Source: Hyphomicrobiaceae bacterium (GTDB lineage: Bacteria; Pseudomonadota; Alphaproteobacteria; Rhizobiales; Devosiaceae). From it: a stretch of 64,000 bases of DNA. The notes beneath the pieces are model-generated. The model ran no database searches, had not been told where the DNA came from, and saw nothing but the letters and a program-made list of their open reading frames with translations. Positions 8,492 through 17,647 of this stretch are shown here, piece by piece; positions within the stretch are counted from its first letter, which is position 1, and each line of letters begins with the position of its first letter. The stretch lies in the NCBI GenBank assembly GCA_020638065.1, contig JACKJG010000006.1, positions 1 to 64,000 on the forward strand. Direction: 5' to 3'. Both the position numbers and the translations under genes were made by a program.

Positions 8492-9504
8492 GCGCGGTTA
8501 TCGAAGCAAAGAACATCACCAAGATTTTCGGCGAAAGTCCAGAAACGGCCGTGCGCATGCTCGAACAGGGGTCGAGCAAGGCAGACGTGCAGGCGGAAAC
8601 GGGCCAGGTTGTCGGGCTCAATCGTGTGTCCATCGCGGTCGAGCCAGGTGAGATTTTCGTCGTGATGGGCCTTTCGGGCTCGGGCAAATCGACCCTTATC
8701 CGCCATGTCAATCGGCTGATCGAGCCGACGGCGGGGGAGATGTGGGTCAATGGCCGCAATGTGCTGGAACTCAACGAGTCCGACCTCCGGACCTTCCGGC
8801 GCAACGAACTGGCCATGGTTTTTCAGAATTTCGGACTTCTGCCGCACAGGTCGGTGATCGACAATGTCGCTTATGGCCTTGAGATTCGTGGTGCCGAGAA
8901 GGCGGAACGGCGGAAAAAGGCGGCACACTGGATCGAACGGGTGGGGCTTGCCGGTTATGAGGAATCGCAGCCGCATGAATTGTCCGGCGGTCAGCAGCAG
9001 CGCGTGGGGCTGGCACGGGCGCTGGCGATGGACACGGACATTCTTCTCATGGACGAGGCTTTTTCCGCGCTCGACCCGCTGATCCGTTCCGGCATGCAGG
9101 ATGAATTGAAGACCCTGCAGCGCGAATTGAACAAGACCATCCTCTTCATCAGCCATGATTTCGACGAGGCCGTGAAGATCGGCGACCGGATCGCAGTGCT
9201 CAATGACGGGGCGATCGTTCAATGCGACAAGCCGGAAAACATCATTCTCAAACCGGCCGACGATTATGTCGCCGAATTCGTTCGCGACGTGAACAAGGCG
9301 CGGGTCATTCATGTGGGGTCGATCATGGAGAAAGACATCGAAACGCCCTGCGATCACAATGTCGTTGGCGCGGCGAGCTGCGAGGACGTGCTGCCGCTTT
9401 TTGCCGAGCATGATTGGGTCGGGGTGACCGACGAATTCGGGCAGCGGATCGGGCGGATTACTGCCAAGCGCGTGATCGCGGCACTGGCCCGGCACGCCGC
9501 CTAG
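8488..9504 (+). CDS. Betaine-type ABC transporter ATP-binding protein (ProV/OpuAA family)
   Basis: The 338-residue ATPase drives the osmolyte importer. It shows Walker A 'GLSGSGKS', signature 'LSGGQQQR', Walker B 'ILLMDEAFSALDPL' and the switch His in 'FISHDFDEAV'. The N-terminal insert 'AVRMLEQGSSKADVQAETG' before Walker A is typical of ProV. After the nucleotide-binding domain comes a short C-terminal part (about residues 275-338) equal to roughly one CBS repeat; many ProV/OpuAA proteins carry two, used for sensing ionic strength, so regulation may differ. It is the last gene of the transporter operon. Confidence 0.93.
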   Translation: MSAVIEAKNITKIFGESPETAVRMLEQGSSKADVQAETGQVVGLNRVSIAVEPGEIFVVMGLSGSGKSTLIRHVNRLIEPTAGEMWVNGRNVLELNESDLRTFRRNELAMVFQNFGLLPHRSVIDNVAYGLEIRGAEKAERRKKAAHWIERVGLAGYEESQPHELSGGQQQRVGLARALAMDTDILLMDEAFSALDPLIRSGMQDELKTLQRELNKTILFISHDFDEAVKIGDRIAVLNDGAIVQCDKPENIILKPADDYVAEFVRDVNKARVIHVGSIMEKDIETPCDHNVVGAASCEDVLPLFAEHDWVGVTDEFGQRIGRITAKRVIAALARHAA

Positions 9505-9614
9505 AGCGGGATGAATTTGTCTGCGTGCAAGGCGGATATGCGCAAAGCAATGTTGCTAAGAATGTGTGGCTCGCGCTAAAGGGCGCACCTAAGGGACACA
9601 TCAGGAGCACTTGC

Positions 9615-10025
9615 GTGGAGATTTTCCGCATTAACGATCATGTCAGCGTTTCACCGCAGATCGAGGTTGGCGATGTCGAGGCCATCAAGCAGGCAGGTTT
9701 CGTCACCATCGTGAACAACCGGCCGGATGGCGAAGAAGAAGACCAGACACCGGGCGGGGACATCAAAAGGGCGGCCGAAGCTGCGGGGCTGACCTATATC
9801 GAAATTCCGATGGGCCGGCAGGGTGTCAACGCGCAAATGATCGAAGACACGCGCAACGCACTGGACAATTCAGAGGGACCGGTGTTTTGCTATTGCCGCA
9901 GCGGCACGCGCTCGACGACCTTGTGGGCTCTGTCGCAAGCGGGCCGGATGCCGGCCGAAGAGATCATTCAGGCGGCGGCGGACGCTGGCTACAATATCCG
10001 TCACCTGGCCGGACACCTCTCGTAG
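9615..10025 (+). CDS. TIGR01244-family protein (beta-lactamase-hydrolase-like phosphatase / rhodanese-like domain)
   Basis: The 136-residue protein matches the DUF442/TIGR01244 family, whose members occur alone or fused to metallo-beta-lactamase-fold sulfur dioxygenases. Features seen: 'FVTIVNNRPDGEE' at about 29-41 and a phosphatase-like loop Cys94-Arg-Ser-Gly-Thr-Arg99 near the C-terminus. The Cys-to-Arg spacing is one residue shorter than the classical CX5R loop, and Cys92 is a second candidate nucleophile. The start is GTG at 9615 because CAGGAG lies seven bases before it; the open frame upstream overlaps the ATPase gene and makes no sense. It stands alone between the transporter and pyc. 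The function in this context is not established. Confidence 0.75.
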   Translation: MEIFRINDHVSVSPQIEVGDVEAIKQAGFVTIVNNRPDGEEEDQTPGGDIKRAAEAAGLTYIEIPMGRQGVNAQMIEDTRNALDNSEGPVFCYCRSGTRSTTLWALSQAGRMPAEEIIQAAADAGYNIRHLAGHLS

Positions 10026-10109
10026 GGCCAGTTCTTCCACCCCGCTGGTGCAATCGGGGCCGAAGGCAAGATTGTATCAGCGTAAGTCCAGCGCAAAGGC
10101 GAGGGATCT

Positions 10110-13100
10110 ATGCCGATCAAAAAAGTGCTTGTTGCCAACCGGTCTGAAATCGCCATCCGCGTTTTCCGGGCCGCAAACGAACTCGGTCTGAAGACGGTCG
10201 CGGTCTATGCCGAGGAAGACAAGCTGGCGCTGCACCGGTTCAAGGCCGACGAAGCCTATCTGATCGGCAAGGGGTTGGGGCCGGTCGAGGCCTATCTGCA
10301 AATCGGTGAATATATCCGCGTGGCGCGCGAAAGCGGCGCCGATGCCATTCACCCGGGTTACGGACTGTTGTCGGAAAGCCCGGAATTCGTTGATGCCTGC
10401 AACGAAGCGGGAATCACTTTCATCGGACCCCGGGCCGAAACCATGCGTGATCTCGGCAACAAGGTCGCGGCGCGCAATATGGCGATTACGGCAGGCGTGC
10501 CGGTGGTGCCGGCGACTGATCCGCTGCCTGACGATCTCGACGAAGTGGCCCGCATGGCGGGGGAAATCGGCTATCCGCTGATGCTCAAGGCGAGCTGGGG
10601 TGGCGGCGGGCGCGGCATGCGCCGGATCATGAGCGAGAAGGACCTTCTGACCGAGGTCAGCGAAGCCAAGCGTGAGGCCAAGGCGGCCTTCGGCAAGGAC
10701 GAGATGTATCTTGAAAAGCTGGTCGAGCGGGCCCGGCATGTCGAGGTGCAATTGCTTGGCGACGATCATGGCAATCTGGTGCATCTGTTCGAGCGTGACT
10801 GTTCGGTGCAGCGGCGCAATCAGAAAGTCGTCGAGCGGGCACCCGCTCCCTATCTCAGCGATGAAGTGCGCACGGCCCTGACCGACGCGGCGCTGAGGCT
10901 CGGCAATGCCGCCAATTATCGCTGCGCAGGTACGGTCGAATTCCTGATGGATGCCGACACCGACGCGTTCTATTTCATCGAGGTCAATCCGCGCATTCAG
11001 GTCGAGCACACCGTGACCGAAGAGGTAACCGGTATCGATATCGTCAAGGCGCAGATCCACGTGATGGACGGGTTCCGGATCGGCGAAAAGGATTGCGGGG
11101 TTCCCACCCAGGACAAGATCAGGCTCAACGGCAACGCGCTTCAATGCCGGGTGACGACCGAGGACCCGGAGCAGAATTTCATTCCCGATTACGGGCGCAT
11201 CACCGCCTATCGCGGCGCGACCGGTTTCGGCATCCGGCTTGATGGTGGCACTGCCTATTCGGGTGCTGTCATCACGCGCTATTACGATCCGCTTCTGGAG
11301 AAGGTTACCGCTTGGGCGCCGACGCCCGAAGAGGCGATTGCCCGCATGGACCGGGCCTTGCGCGAGTTCCGCATTCGCGGGGTTTCGACCAATCTGACAT
11401 TTCTTGAAAACATCATCTCGCATCCGAAATTCCGCGACAATTCCTATACGACGCGGTTCATCGACACGACGCCCGAGCTGTTCGATTTTCCCAAGCGGCA
11501 GGACAGCGCCACCAAGCTTCTGACCTATCTGGCAGATGTGACGATCAACGGGCATCCGGACGTCAAGGGGCGTGCGGTTCCCCCGGCGGATGCGCCGGTA
11601 CCGGTCGCGCCGGAATTCCCGCCCCTCTCCATAGTCGAGGGTACGCGGCAGATTCTCGATCGCAATGGTCCGGCGGCGCTTTCCGAGTGGATGAAGGCGC
11701 AGAAAAGGGTTCTTTTTACCGACACGACCATGCGCGACGCGCACCAATCTCTGCTCGCAACCCGCATGCGCACGTTCGACATTGCCGGGGCGGCCGAAGC
11801 CTATTCACGCGGGCTGCCGAACCTGTTCTCGCTCGAGTGCTGGGGTGGGGCCACGTTTGACGTGGCCATGCGTTTTCTGAACGAGGACCCGTGGGAGCGG
11901 CTGGCCAAAATTCGTGAGAAGGCACCCAACATTCTCACCCAGATGCTTCTGCGCGGCTCGAACGGGGTCGGCTACACCAATTATCCCGACAATGTGGTCC
12001 GGTTCTTCGTCAAACAGGCGGCTGCGGGCGGTGTCGACGTTTTCCGGGTATTCGATTGCCTCAACTGGGTGGAGAACATGCGCGTCTCCATGGATGCTGT
12101 CATCGAGGCGGAAAAGGTCTGCGAGGGCGTCGTCTGTTATACCGGCGACATGCTCGACCCGGACCGGTCGAAATATGATCTCAAATATTATGTCGGGCTG
12201 GCCAAGGAGCTGGAATCGGCGGGCGCCCATGTGCTCGGCATCAAGGACATGGCGGGTCTTTGCAAACCGGCTGCAGCGAAAAAGCTCGTCGAGACGCTAA
12301 AGCAGGAGGTGGGTCTGCCGATCCACTTCCATACCCATGACACGTCGGGCGCTGCGGCGGCCAGTGTACTGGCGGCGGTGGAAGCGGGTGTCGATGCCGT
12401 CGATGCGGCGATGGATTCGTTCTCGGGCACGACCTCGCAGGCTTGTCTGGGGTCGCTGGTCGCCGCGCTCAAGGATACGGACCGGGATTCTGAACTCGAC
12501 CAGAAGGCGATCCGCGAAATTTCGTTCTACTGGGAGGCGGTGCGCACCAATTACCGGGCTTTCGAGAGCGATCTCAGGTCCGGGGCTTCGGAAGTTTATC
12601 TGCACGAGATGCCGGGCGGGCAATTCACCAATCTCAAAGAGCAGGCGCGTTCGCTGGGGCTGCAATCGCGCTGGCACGAGGTGGCGCAGACCTATGCCGA
12701 CGTCAATCAGATGTTCGGCGATATCGTCAAGGTGACGCCCAGCTCGAAGGTGGTGGGCGATATGGCGCTGGCCATGGTCTCATCGGGTTTGACGCGGCAG
12801 GATGTCGAGGATCCCAAGCGGGAAGTTGCGTTTCCGGATTCGGTGGTCGATTTCTTCGCGGGCGGGCTTGGTCAGCCGCCCGGCGGCTTTCCTGAAGCGC
12901 TGCAAAAGAAGGTGCTCAAGGGCAAACCGGCTCGCATCACGCGGCCGGGGCTCGATCTGCCCGATGCCGATCTTGAGGCGATCCGGCACGAATTGGCCAA
13001 CGACCTCGATATCGAGGCGAACGATTTCGAACTGGCCTCGTATCTGATGTATCCCAAGGTTTTCACCGAATTCGTCAAGGCGCAGAATCTTTACGGGCCG

Positions 13101-13550
13101 ACCTCGGTTTTGCCGACCAACATGTATTTCTACGGTCTGAATGACAGTGATGAGGTCATGCTCGAACTGCGCAAGGGTGTGACCCTGGTGGTGCGCTATC
13201 TCGGGCATGCGGAACCGAATGAAAAAGGCCAGGTGCGCGTCTTTTTCGAGCTCAATGGTCAGCCGCGTGCCGTCTCCGTGCCCGACCGGGCCGTTGCCAG
13301 CACGATCGTGGCGCGGCCGAAAGCCGATGCGGGCGACACCAAACAGGTCGGGGCGCCAATGCCGGGTGTGGTCTCGACCCTGGCGGTCAAGGCCGGGCAA
13401 CAGGTCGCGGCCGGCGATGTGCTCTTGTCGATCGAGGCGATGAAGATGGAGACCGCGATCCATGCGGAAATGGATGGTGTCGTCGCCGAAGTCACGGTCA
13501 AGGCCGGCGATCAGATCGATGCCAAGGATCTGCTCGTGCGGTTCGAATAA
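10110..13550 (+). CDS. pyc: Pyruvate carboxylase
   Basis: This full-length single-chain enzyme (1146 residues) converts pyruvate, bicarbonate and ATP to oxaloacetate to refill the citric-acid cycle. Order of parts: biotin carboxylase domain (about 1-455; glycine-rich ATP loop 'ASWGGGGRGMR', catalytic 'EVNPRIQVEHTVTEE'), carboxyltransferase domain (about 535-810, starting 'VLFTDTTMRDAHQSLLATR', metal-ligand region 'HFHTHDT'), allosteric linker, and a biotin-carrier domain with 'EAMKMET', where Lys1112 takes biotin. It starts at ATG 10110. Its stop overlaps the ATG of the TfoX-like gene (TAATG), so the two are probably co-transcribed. Confidence 0.97.
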   Translation: MPIKKVLVANRSEIAIRVFRAANELGLKTVAVYAEEDKLALHRFKADEAYLIGKGLGPVEAYLQIGEYIRVARESGADAIHPGYGLLSESPEFVDACNEAGITFIGPRAETMRDLGNKVAARNMAITAGVPVVPATDPLPDDLDEVARMAGEIGYPLMLKASWGGGGRGMRRIMSEKDLLTEVSEAKREAKAAFGKDEMYLEKLVERARHVEVQLLGDDHGNLVHLFERDCSVQRRNQKVVERAPAPYLSDEVRTALTDAALRLGNAANYRCAGTVEFLMDADTDAFYFIEVNPRIQVEHTVTEEVTGIDIVKAQIHVMDGFRIGEKDCGVPTQDKIRLNGNALQCRVTTEDPEQNFIPDYGRITAYRGATGFGIRLDGGTAYSGAVITRYYDPLLEKVTAWAPTPEEAIARMDRALREFRIRGVSTNLTFLENIISHPKFRDNSYTTRFIDTTPELFDFPKRQDSATKLLTYLADVTINGHPDVKGRAVPPADAPVPVAPEFPPLSIVEGTRQILDRNGPAALSEWMKAQKRVLFTDTTMRDAHQSLLATRMRTFDIAGAAEAYSRGLPNLFSLECWGGATFDVAMRFLNEDPWERLAKIREKAPNILTQMLLRGSNGVGYTNYPDNVVRFFVKQAAAGGVDVFRVFDCLNWVENMRVSMDAVIEAEKVCEGVVCYTGDMLDPDRSKYDLKYYVGLAKELESAGAHVLGIKDMAGLCKPAAAKKLVETLKQEVGLPIHFHTHDTSGAAAASVLAAVEAGVDAVDAAMDSFSGTTSQACLGSLVAALKDTDRDSELDQKAIREISFYWEAVRTNYRAFESDLRSGASEVYLHEMPGGQFTNLKEQARSLGLQSRWHEVAQTYADVNQMFGDIVKVTPSSKVVGDMALAMVSSGLTRQDVEDPKREVAFPDSVVDFFAGGLGQPPGGFPEALQKKVLKGKPARITRPGLDLPDADLEAIRHELANDLDIEANDFELASYLMYPKVFTEFVKAQNLYGPTSVLPTNMYFYGLNDSDEVMLELRKGVTLVVRYLGHAEPNEKGQVRVFFELNGQPRAVSVPDRAVASTIVARPKADAGDTKQVGAPMPGVVSTLAVKAGQQVAAGDVLLSIEAMKMETAIHAEMDGVVAEVTVKAGDQIDAKDLLVRFE

Positions 13551-13888
13551 TGGGAACCGACCCATCCTTCGCTGAGAATATCGTCGATCTTCTGGGACCG
13601 GCGGGTGCGGTCAACGCCCGCAAGATGTTCGGGGAATACGGGCTTTATCTCGACGGCAAGATGGTCGGACTGATCTGCGATGACACCTTGTTCATCAAGC
13701 CGGTGCCGGAAACGGACGCCCTGACGGCGGATCTTGAACGCGGGTCACCCTATCCGAATGCGAAGCCGCATCCGATCATTTCGGAGGATCGTTGGGACGA
13801 TATGGATTGGCTCATCCAATTGCTCCGGCAGACATGGGCCGCCTTGCCCATGCCCAAGCCGAAGAAGCCGAAAGTCAAACCGTCCTGA
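13550..13888 (+). CDS. TfoX/Sxy N-terminal-domain family protein
   Basis: The 112-residue protein consists of a TfoX N-terminal domain only, recognised by 'GAVNARKMFGEYGLYLDGKM' and 'VGLICDDTLFIKP'. It ends in a lysine/proline-rich tail. In gammaproteobacteria TfoX/Sxy activates competence genes, but short stand-alone versions like this are common in alphaproteobacteria and have no proven role. Its ATG overlaps the pyc stop codon, suggesting translational coupling to pyruvate carboxylase. The gene ends directly against the convergent DUF1232 gene. Confidence 0.82.
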   Translation: MGTDPSFAENIVDLLGPAGAVNARKMFGEYGLYLDGKMVGLICDDTLFIKPVPETDALTADLERGSPYPNAKPHPIISEDRWDDMDWLIQLLRQTWAALPMPKPKKPKVKPS

Positions 13889-14194
13889 CTACATCCGGCG
13901 GGCGGTGCCGTTGATGGTCGGGCCATCGTCATAGGGGCCGCTATCTGGCCGGATCTGGTTTTGCGGCAGGCGCGAGGTGATCCATTCGACGGCAAAGGCC
14001 AATAGCAATGCGTCGTCGATCCAGCCGACAAAAGCGAAAATATCGGGCATCAGGTCGATCGGACTGATGACGTAGGCAACGACCGCCAGCATCAACGCCT
14101 TGAGATAGAAGGGCGTTTCGGGATGCCAGAAGGCATGCCAGAGTATAACGAGATGATTGCGAAACCGCGCCAGGCGCGCCAGGATTCTGTTCAT
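13889..14194 (-). CDS. DUF1232 (YkvA-like) small membrane protein
   Basis: The 101-residue protein carries the DUF1232 signature 'YVISPIDLMPDIFAFVGWID', preceded by a tryptophan/proline segment ('HAFWHPETPFYLKAL'). Most of the middle is hydrophobic, consistent with one or two membrane-associated helices; the C-terminal 25 residues are polar. The family role is unknown. The start at 14194 is an ATG with nothing overlapping upstream. It is convergent with the TfoX-like gene, with no space between the stops. Confidence 0.8.
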   Translation of the reverse strand: MNRILARLARFRNHLVILWHAFWHPETPFYLKALMLAVVAYVISPIDLMPDIFAFVGWIDDALLLAFAVEWITSRLPQNQIRPDSGPYDDGPTINGTARRM

Positions 14195-14335
14195 GCTGCA
14201 TTCGTCCCATTTGTTGCGTCCTGCCCAAGCACACGAAAACCTCGCGTGTCAGGCCCGTTAAAGCTAGGAGCGCCATTGTCGGTTTTCAAGGTTTGGCCGG
14301 GCCTTGGGACGCGCCGAAAGCTTGCCGCGGGCGTT

Positions 14336-15577
14336 CTATTCTGCGCCATGCCAGAAGCGGCGGGACACCAGATAGACGATCAGGAAGACGAACGGGGCGA
14401 TGATGGACAGGGTCCAGACCTTGTCCCAGTGGAAATATTGCATGGGTCCGGCCAGAGCATAGGAAAGAATGCCTATCAAATAGTATGAGATGGCGATGGC
14501 CGACAGGCCCTCGACGGTTTTCTGCAATTGAAACTGGCTATGAGCGGTTTTGGAAATCGTGTTGAGAATTTCGCTGTTCTGGATTTCGAGTTCCAACCCG
14601 TTGCGGGCGTTGAGCATGGCAACGGCGCGGGCCACTTTCTGGGTGGCGATATCCAGCCGCTTTTCGAAGGCCACGATGGTGCGGATGGCGGGATTGACGC
14701 GATTGTTGAGATATTGGCTGAGGCTCGAACCGGTGCCGGTCGGCACGTCGCGCAGGGCCGCAAGGCGTTCCGACAGGACGGTGCCATAGGCCTGGGCTGC
14801 GGCGATACGGTAGTTGAGGTTTTCGCTCAGCGCGCCAAGTTTCAGAGACAGGGTGTTGAGATTGTCCATCGCCTTCTTGGCGGCAGCTATGTCCGAAATG
14901 TCGGGCAATTTGCGGATGCAATCGGAAACGCTGGTTTCGAGCGCACCAAGATCTCCCGAAGCCGAGCGGGTCATCGGCAGGGTGAGCAGCGCCATCTTGG
15001 CGTAAGTCTCGATCTCCAGAAGTCGGCGGGAGAGAATGGCGCGACGGCGGTCGCTGAGGTTCTTTGCTGCCAGCTCGAAGCGAACGAAACCGTCCTGATC
15101 CTCACTGAAATCGGTGGCGATTTCCGCCTTACCATCGTCGACGGCGGCATGGCAGAAACTCATCTGGGAAAAGCCGGGCACGAGTTCCTTGGGGATGGCG
15201 GGCTTGTCCATCACATCAACGCGGGACGCGCTGACAAGCCCGAATTCATCGACCAGTTCAAGGCCGATATTTTTGGGTTCCGATTCTTCGTTTTCGAGCG
15301 GTGCCGCCCAGGTGATGGTGATGAATTCGGTGTGAAATTCCCAGGAGATTATCAGCCCGTCGCGTTCGAATGTGTGCTGGCGGGAATAGGGTTGCGGCGG
15401 CGCAAGCCCTTCGGTTTCGCAAAAGTGGCGGAAGGCTTCGAACGCCGAGGTGACCTTGCCGGGCCCTGGTTGCTGAAAGACCAGCCGCCGCACCCGGGAC
15501 GGCAGGCCGACCAGCACGATCGGGCGCGCGTGGATTTCGTCGTGAATTTCGCGCCGGAAGGGATGGTCCTCTGACAC
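14336..15577 (-). CDS. DUF3422 family protein
   Basis: This 413-residue protein belongs to the DUF3422 family, widespread in alpha- and betaproteobacteria. It opens with 'HPFRREIHDEIHARP', a hallmark of the family. The centre is charged and likely helical (coiled-coil-like around 'LNTLSLKLGALSENLNYRIA'). Two C-terminal membrane spans follow ('IAISYYLIGILSYALAGP' and 'LSIIAPFVFLIVYLVS'). The layout of a long soluble part anchored by two C-terminal helices recalls CorA-like proteins, but no GMN motif is present. It lies downstream of the Bcr/CflA gene with a 72-bp gap. No biochemical function is known to me. Confidence 0.85.
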   Translation of the reverse strand: MSEDHPFRREIHDEIHARPIVLVGLPSRVRRLVFQQPGPGKVTSAFEAFRHFCETEGLAPPQPYSRQHTFERDGLIISWEFHTEFITITWAAPLENEESEPKNIGLELVDEFGLVSASRVDVMDKPAIPKELVPGFSQMSFCHAAVDDGKAEIATDFSEDQDGFVRFELAAKNLSDRRRAILSRRLLEIETYAKMALLTLPMTRSASGDLGALETSVSDCIRKLPDISDIAAAKKAMDNLNTLSLKLGALSENLNYRIAAAQAYGTVLSERLAALRDVPTGTGSSLSQYLNNRVNPAIRTIVAFEKRLDIATQKVARAVAMLNARNGLELEIQNSEILNTISKTAHSQFQLQKTVEGLSAIAISYYLIGILSYALAGPMQYFHWDKVWTLSIIAPFVFLIVYLVSRRFWHGAE

Positions 15578-15649
15578 AAGCGATTCTCCTGTTGCCCGGC
15601 CATATTAAACAAAGCGGCAGCGAGAGAAACAGCCTGATATGCCGCAGGT

Positions 15650-16858
15650 TCAGGCCGCGGCAACAATCCGGTTCTTGACCAGCAGCAGGGCGAGAATGAC
15701 CGTGCCGGAGGCGCAGACAGCCATGATCACCAGCATCGGAATGGGGCTGCCATTGTAGACCGAACTGCCGATGGCCATGGCGATGGTGCCGGTGAGCATT
15801 TGCAGGGTGCCACCAAGCGAGGCGGCGGCGCCGGCAATATGACCGTGTTCCTCAAGTGCCAGAACCATGGACGAGGGCATGATGAAGCCCATGAAGATAT
15901 TGGCCAGAACCAGCATGATGATCATCACCCAAAGGTTGCCGAAACCGGCCAGGAAGATCACCAGAAGCGCGACCATGAAGGCGGCATAGCCCAGGGTTGC
16001 GCCGCGGATCAGGTTGGTCGGGCCGAACCAGCGCATGGCATTGGCGGCGAACTGGCTGGCGATGAAAAAGCCTGCTGCTCCTGCCGCAAAGGCAATCGAG
16101 AACTGAGTGGGGTCGAGCTCGAAAAAGTCCATGTAAACGAAGCTGGCGCTGCCAAGGAAGGTGAAGAAGGCGGCCATGCCGAGCCCGCCGATGAAGGTCA
16201 GGCCCAGGAAATTGGAGTCGCGCAGCAGGATTCCAAAAGAATGCAGCATTTCGCTGAGCTTGAACGGAACGCGTTCTTCGGGCGGCAGGGTCTCGGGCAG
16301 AACGAACATCGTAAGAAGCACCGAGACCAATGTGGCGAGCAGAACCGCGATGAAGACGGCGCGCCAGCCGAACGGAACGGTGATGATCGATCCAACCAGC
16401 GGCGCCAGCATGGGCGAGACCGAAATAACCAGCATGATGGTCGACATCAGCCGGGTCGCCTCGGGGCCGGTATAGCGGTCGCGGATGATGGCACGGGGGA
16501 TCGACATGACACTGGCCGCGCCAAGACCCTGAAAGAAACGGAAGGCCATCAGCCAGGTAATGTCTGGCGCAAAGGCGCAGCCGAGCGAGGCGAGTACGAA
16601 AATGGCCAGGCCGGCATAGATCGGTTTCTTGCGGCCGAACATGTCGCTCGCCGGACCGTAGAAAAGCTGAGCGACGGCGAAGGCGATGAAATAGGCGGTC
16701 AGCGTGAGCTGCGAGGTGGCCTCACTGGTCCCGAGATCTTCGGCCAGTTTGGGCAGGGCCGGCAGATACATGTCGATGGAAAAAGGTCCGATCAGGGCCA
16801 TCAGGCCGAGAATCAGCGCCATCTTGATCAGTTCACGGTTCATCGTGTCGTCTTTCAA
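15650..16858 (-). CDS. Bcr/CflA-type multidrug efflux MFS transporter
   Basis: The 402-residue protein has twelve predicted membrane spans. Motif A-like 'GPASDMFGRKKPIYAG' between spans 2 and 3 and the start 'LMALIGPFSIDMYLPALPKL' are characteristic of the Bcr/CflA drug:proton antiporter family (DHA1). It would export compounds such as bicyclomycin or chloramphenicol; the actual substrate cannot be told. The ATG at 16858 begins the first membrane helix region. A short GC-rich hairpin (16873-16879 with 16885-16891) lies just before the start. The DUF3422 gene follows on the same strand. Confidence 0.92.
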   Translation of the reverse strand: MKDDTMNRELIKMALILGLMALIGPFSIDMYLPALPKLAEDLGTSEATSQLTLTAYFIAFAVAQLFYGPASDMFGRKKPIYAGLAIFVLASLGCAFAPDITWLMAFRFFQGLGAASVMSIPRAIIRDRYTGPEATRLMSTIMLVISVSPMLAPLVGSIITVPFGWRAVFIAVLLATLVSVLLTMFVLPETLPPEERVPFKLSEMLHSFGILLRDSNFLGLTFIGGLGMAAFFTFLGSASFVYMDFFELDPTQFSIAFAAGAAGFFIASQFAANAMRWFGPTNLIRGATLGYAAFMVALLVIFLAGFGNLWVMIIMLVLANIFMGFIMPSSMVLALEEHGHIAGAAASLGGTLQMLTGTIAMAIGSSVYNGSPIPMLVIMAVCASGTVILALLLVKNRIVAAA

Positions 16859-17047
16859 ACAGCAGGTCAGCGGCCGCCCGTTGGGGGCGGCAATGAAATC
16901 GAATTGCGTTCAGAGGATCCCGCGAGGGGTCTTGTCAAAGAAACGGCCGCGCGGAAGGGTGCGACGGCCTGACGCACCCACTCTAGGTCGATTTGTTGTG
17001 TGGCGCAACCTCCAAGACCGGCGAATTGTTTTCGGTGCCGCCGACAA

Positions 17048-17611
17048 TCATTGGGCCGACGCCGTGTAGGCCCGCGTCGCAAAATCAAGCACGTCCTGAT
17101 CAAGTTCAGCGGGTGAGGTCAGGCTGACTTTGTGCGTCACCATGGCGTTGAATGTTCTGGCGTCAGAAAAACGGTCGGAAAACGGTTCGCCTTTGAGCTT
17201 GAAACCTATGTCCATTCGATCGGCAGTTGTGGCGACAATCGCGACCTTGTTTCCGGCGCGAAGGATCGAAACGTAGGAGGCGGTTGGCGACAAGCCGACA
17301 TCGTCTCCGAGCGTTGAGATATGGGCGTAAAACCGATCGAAGGCAGAGCGCCATTTTTCCTTCTTGCCGGAAAAAAGCCTCTCGATTTTCTCGTTTCGGC
17401 CTGTTGCGTTACCCGATGCGTGCTTGAAGAGGTTGACCAAGGCCATGGCGTGACCGTGTCCGAGCCCATAATCCGCCTTCAGCCAGGCGACGATATCGCC
17501 AGCCTTTGCCGATATGTCGAGGAAGCCTTTGTCTCGCGCCAGCGCAATGAATTGCTCTGCGGCAAGTCCGGTCTTCTTTTCGATCGTGTCAAGGTAGGCC
17601 TGAAACGTCAT
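17048..17611 (-). CDS. DUF4287/DUF5655 domain protein
   Basis: The 187-residue protein starts with a DUF4287 domain ('MTFQAYLDTIEKKTGL', 'GDIVAWLKADYGLGHGHAM') and continues into a DUF5655-like C-terminal part ('RSAFDRFYAHISTLGDDVGL'). Both are small helical domains often found encoded beside AHSA1/SRPBCC and DUF1801 genes, as here. It is the last gene of the nine-gene operon led by the ArsR repressor at 21312-21647, 36 bp after an SRPBCC gene. The molecular role is unknown; similar proteins are annotated only as domains of unknown function. Confidence 0.75.
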   Translation of the reverse strand: MTFQAYLDTIEKKTGLAAEQFIALARDKGFLDISAKAGDIVAWLKADYGLGHGHAMALVNLFKHASGNATGRNEKIERLFSGKKEKWRSAFDRFYAHISTLGDDVGLSPTASYVSILRAGNKVAIVATTADRMDIGFKLKGEPFSDRFSDARTFNAMVTHKVSLTSPAELDQDVLDFATRAYTASAQ

Positions 17612-17647
17612 TTGCCTTCTCCGAAATCAGGGCGGGTTTGCCTGGAC

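Noticed and set aside
10077..11747. Long minus-strand open frame inside pyc
   Set aside because: It lies wholly within the well-conserved pyruvate carboxylase and has no recognisable protein features; it is a GC-rich shadow.
16873..16891. GC-rich hairpin in front of the Bcr/CflA gene as a riboswitch
   Set aside because: It is only a 7-bp stem with no conserved core of any known riboswitch; chance pairing in a GC-rich region is likely.
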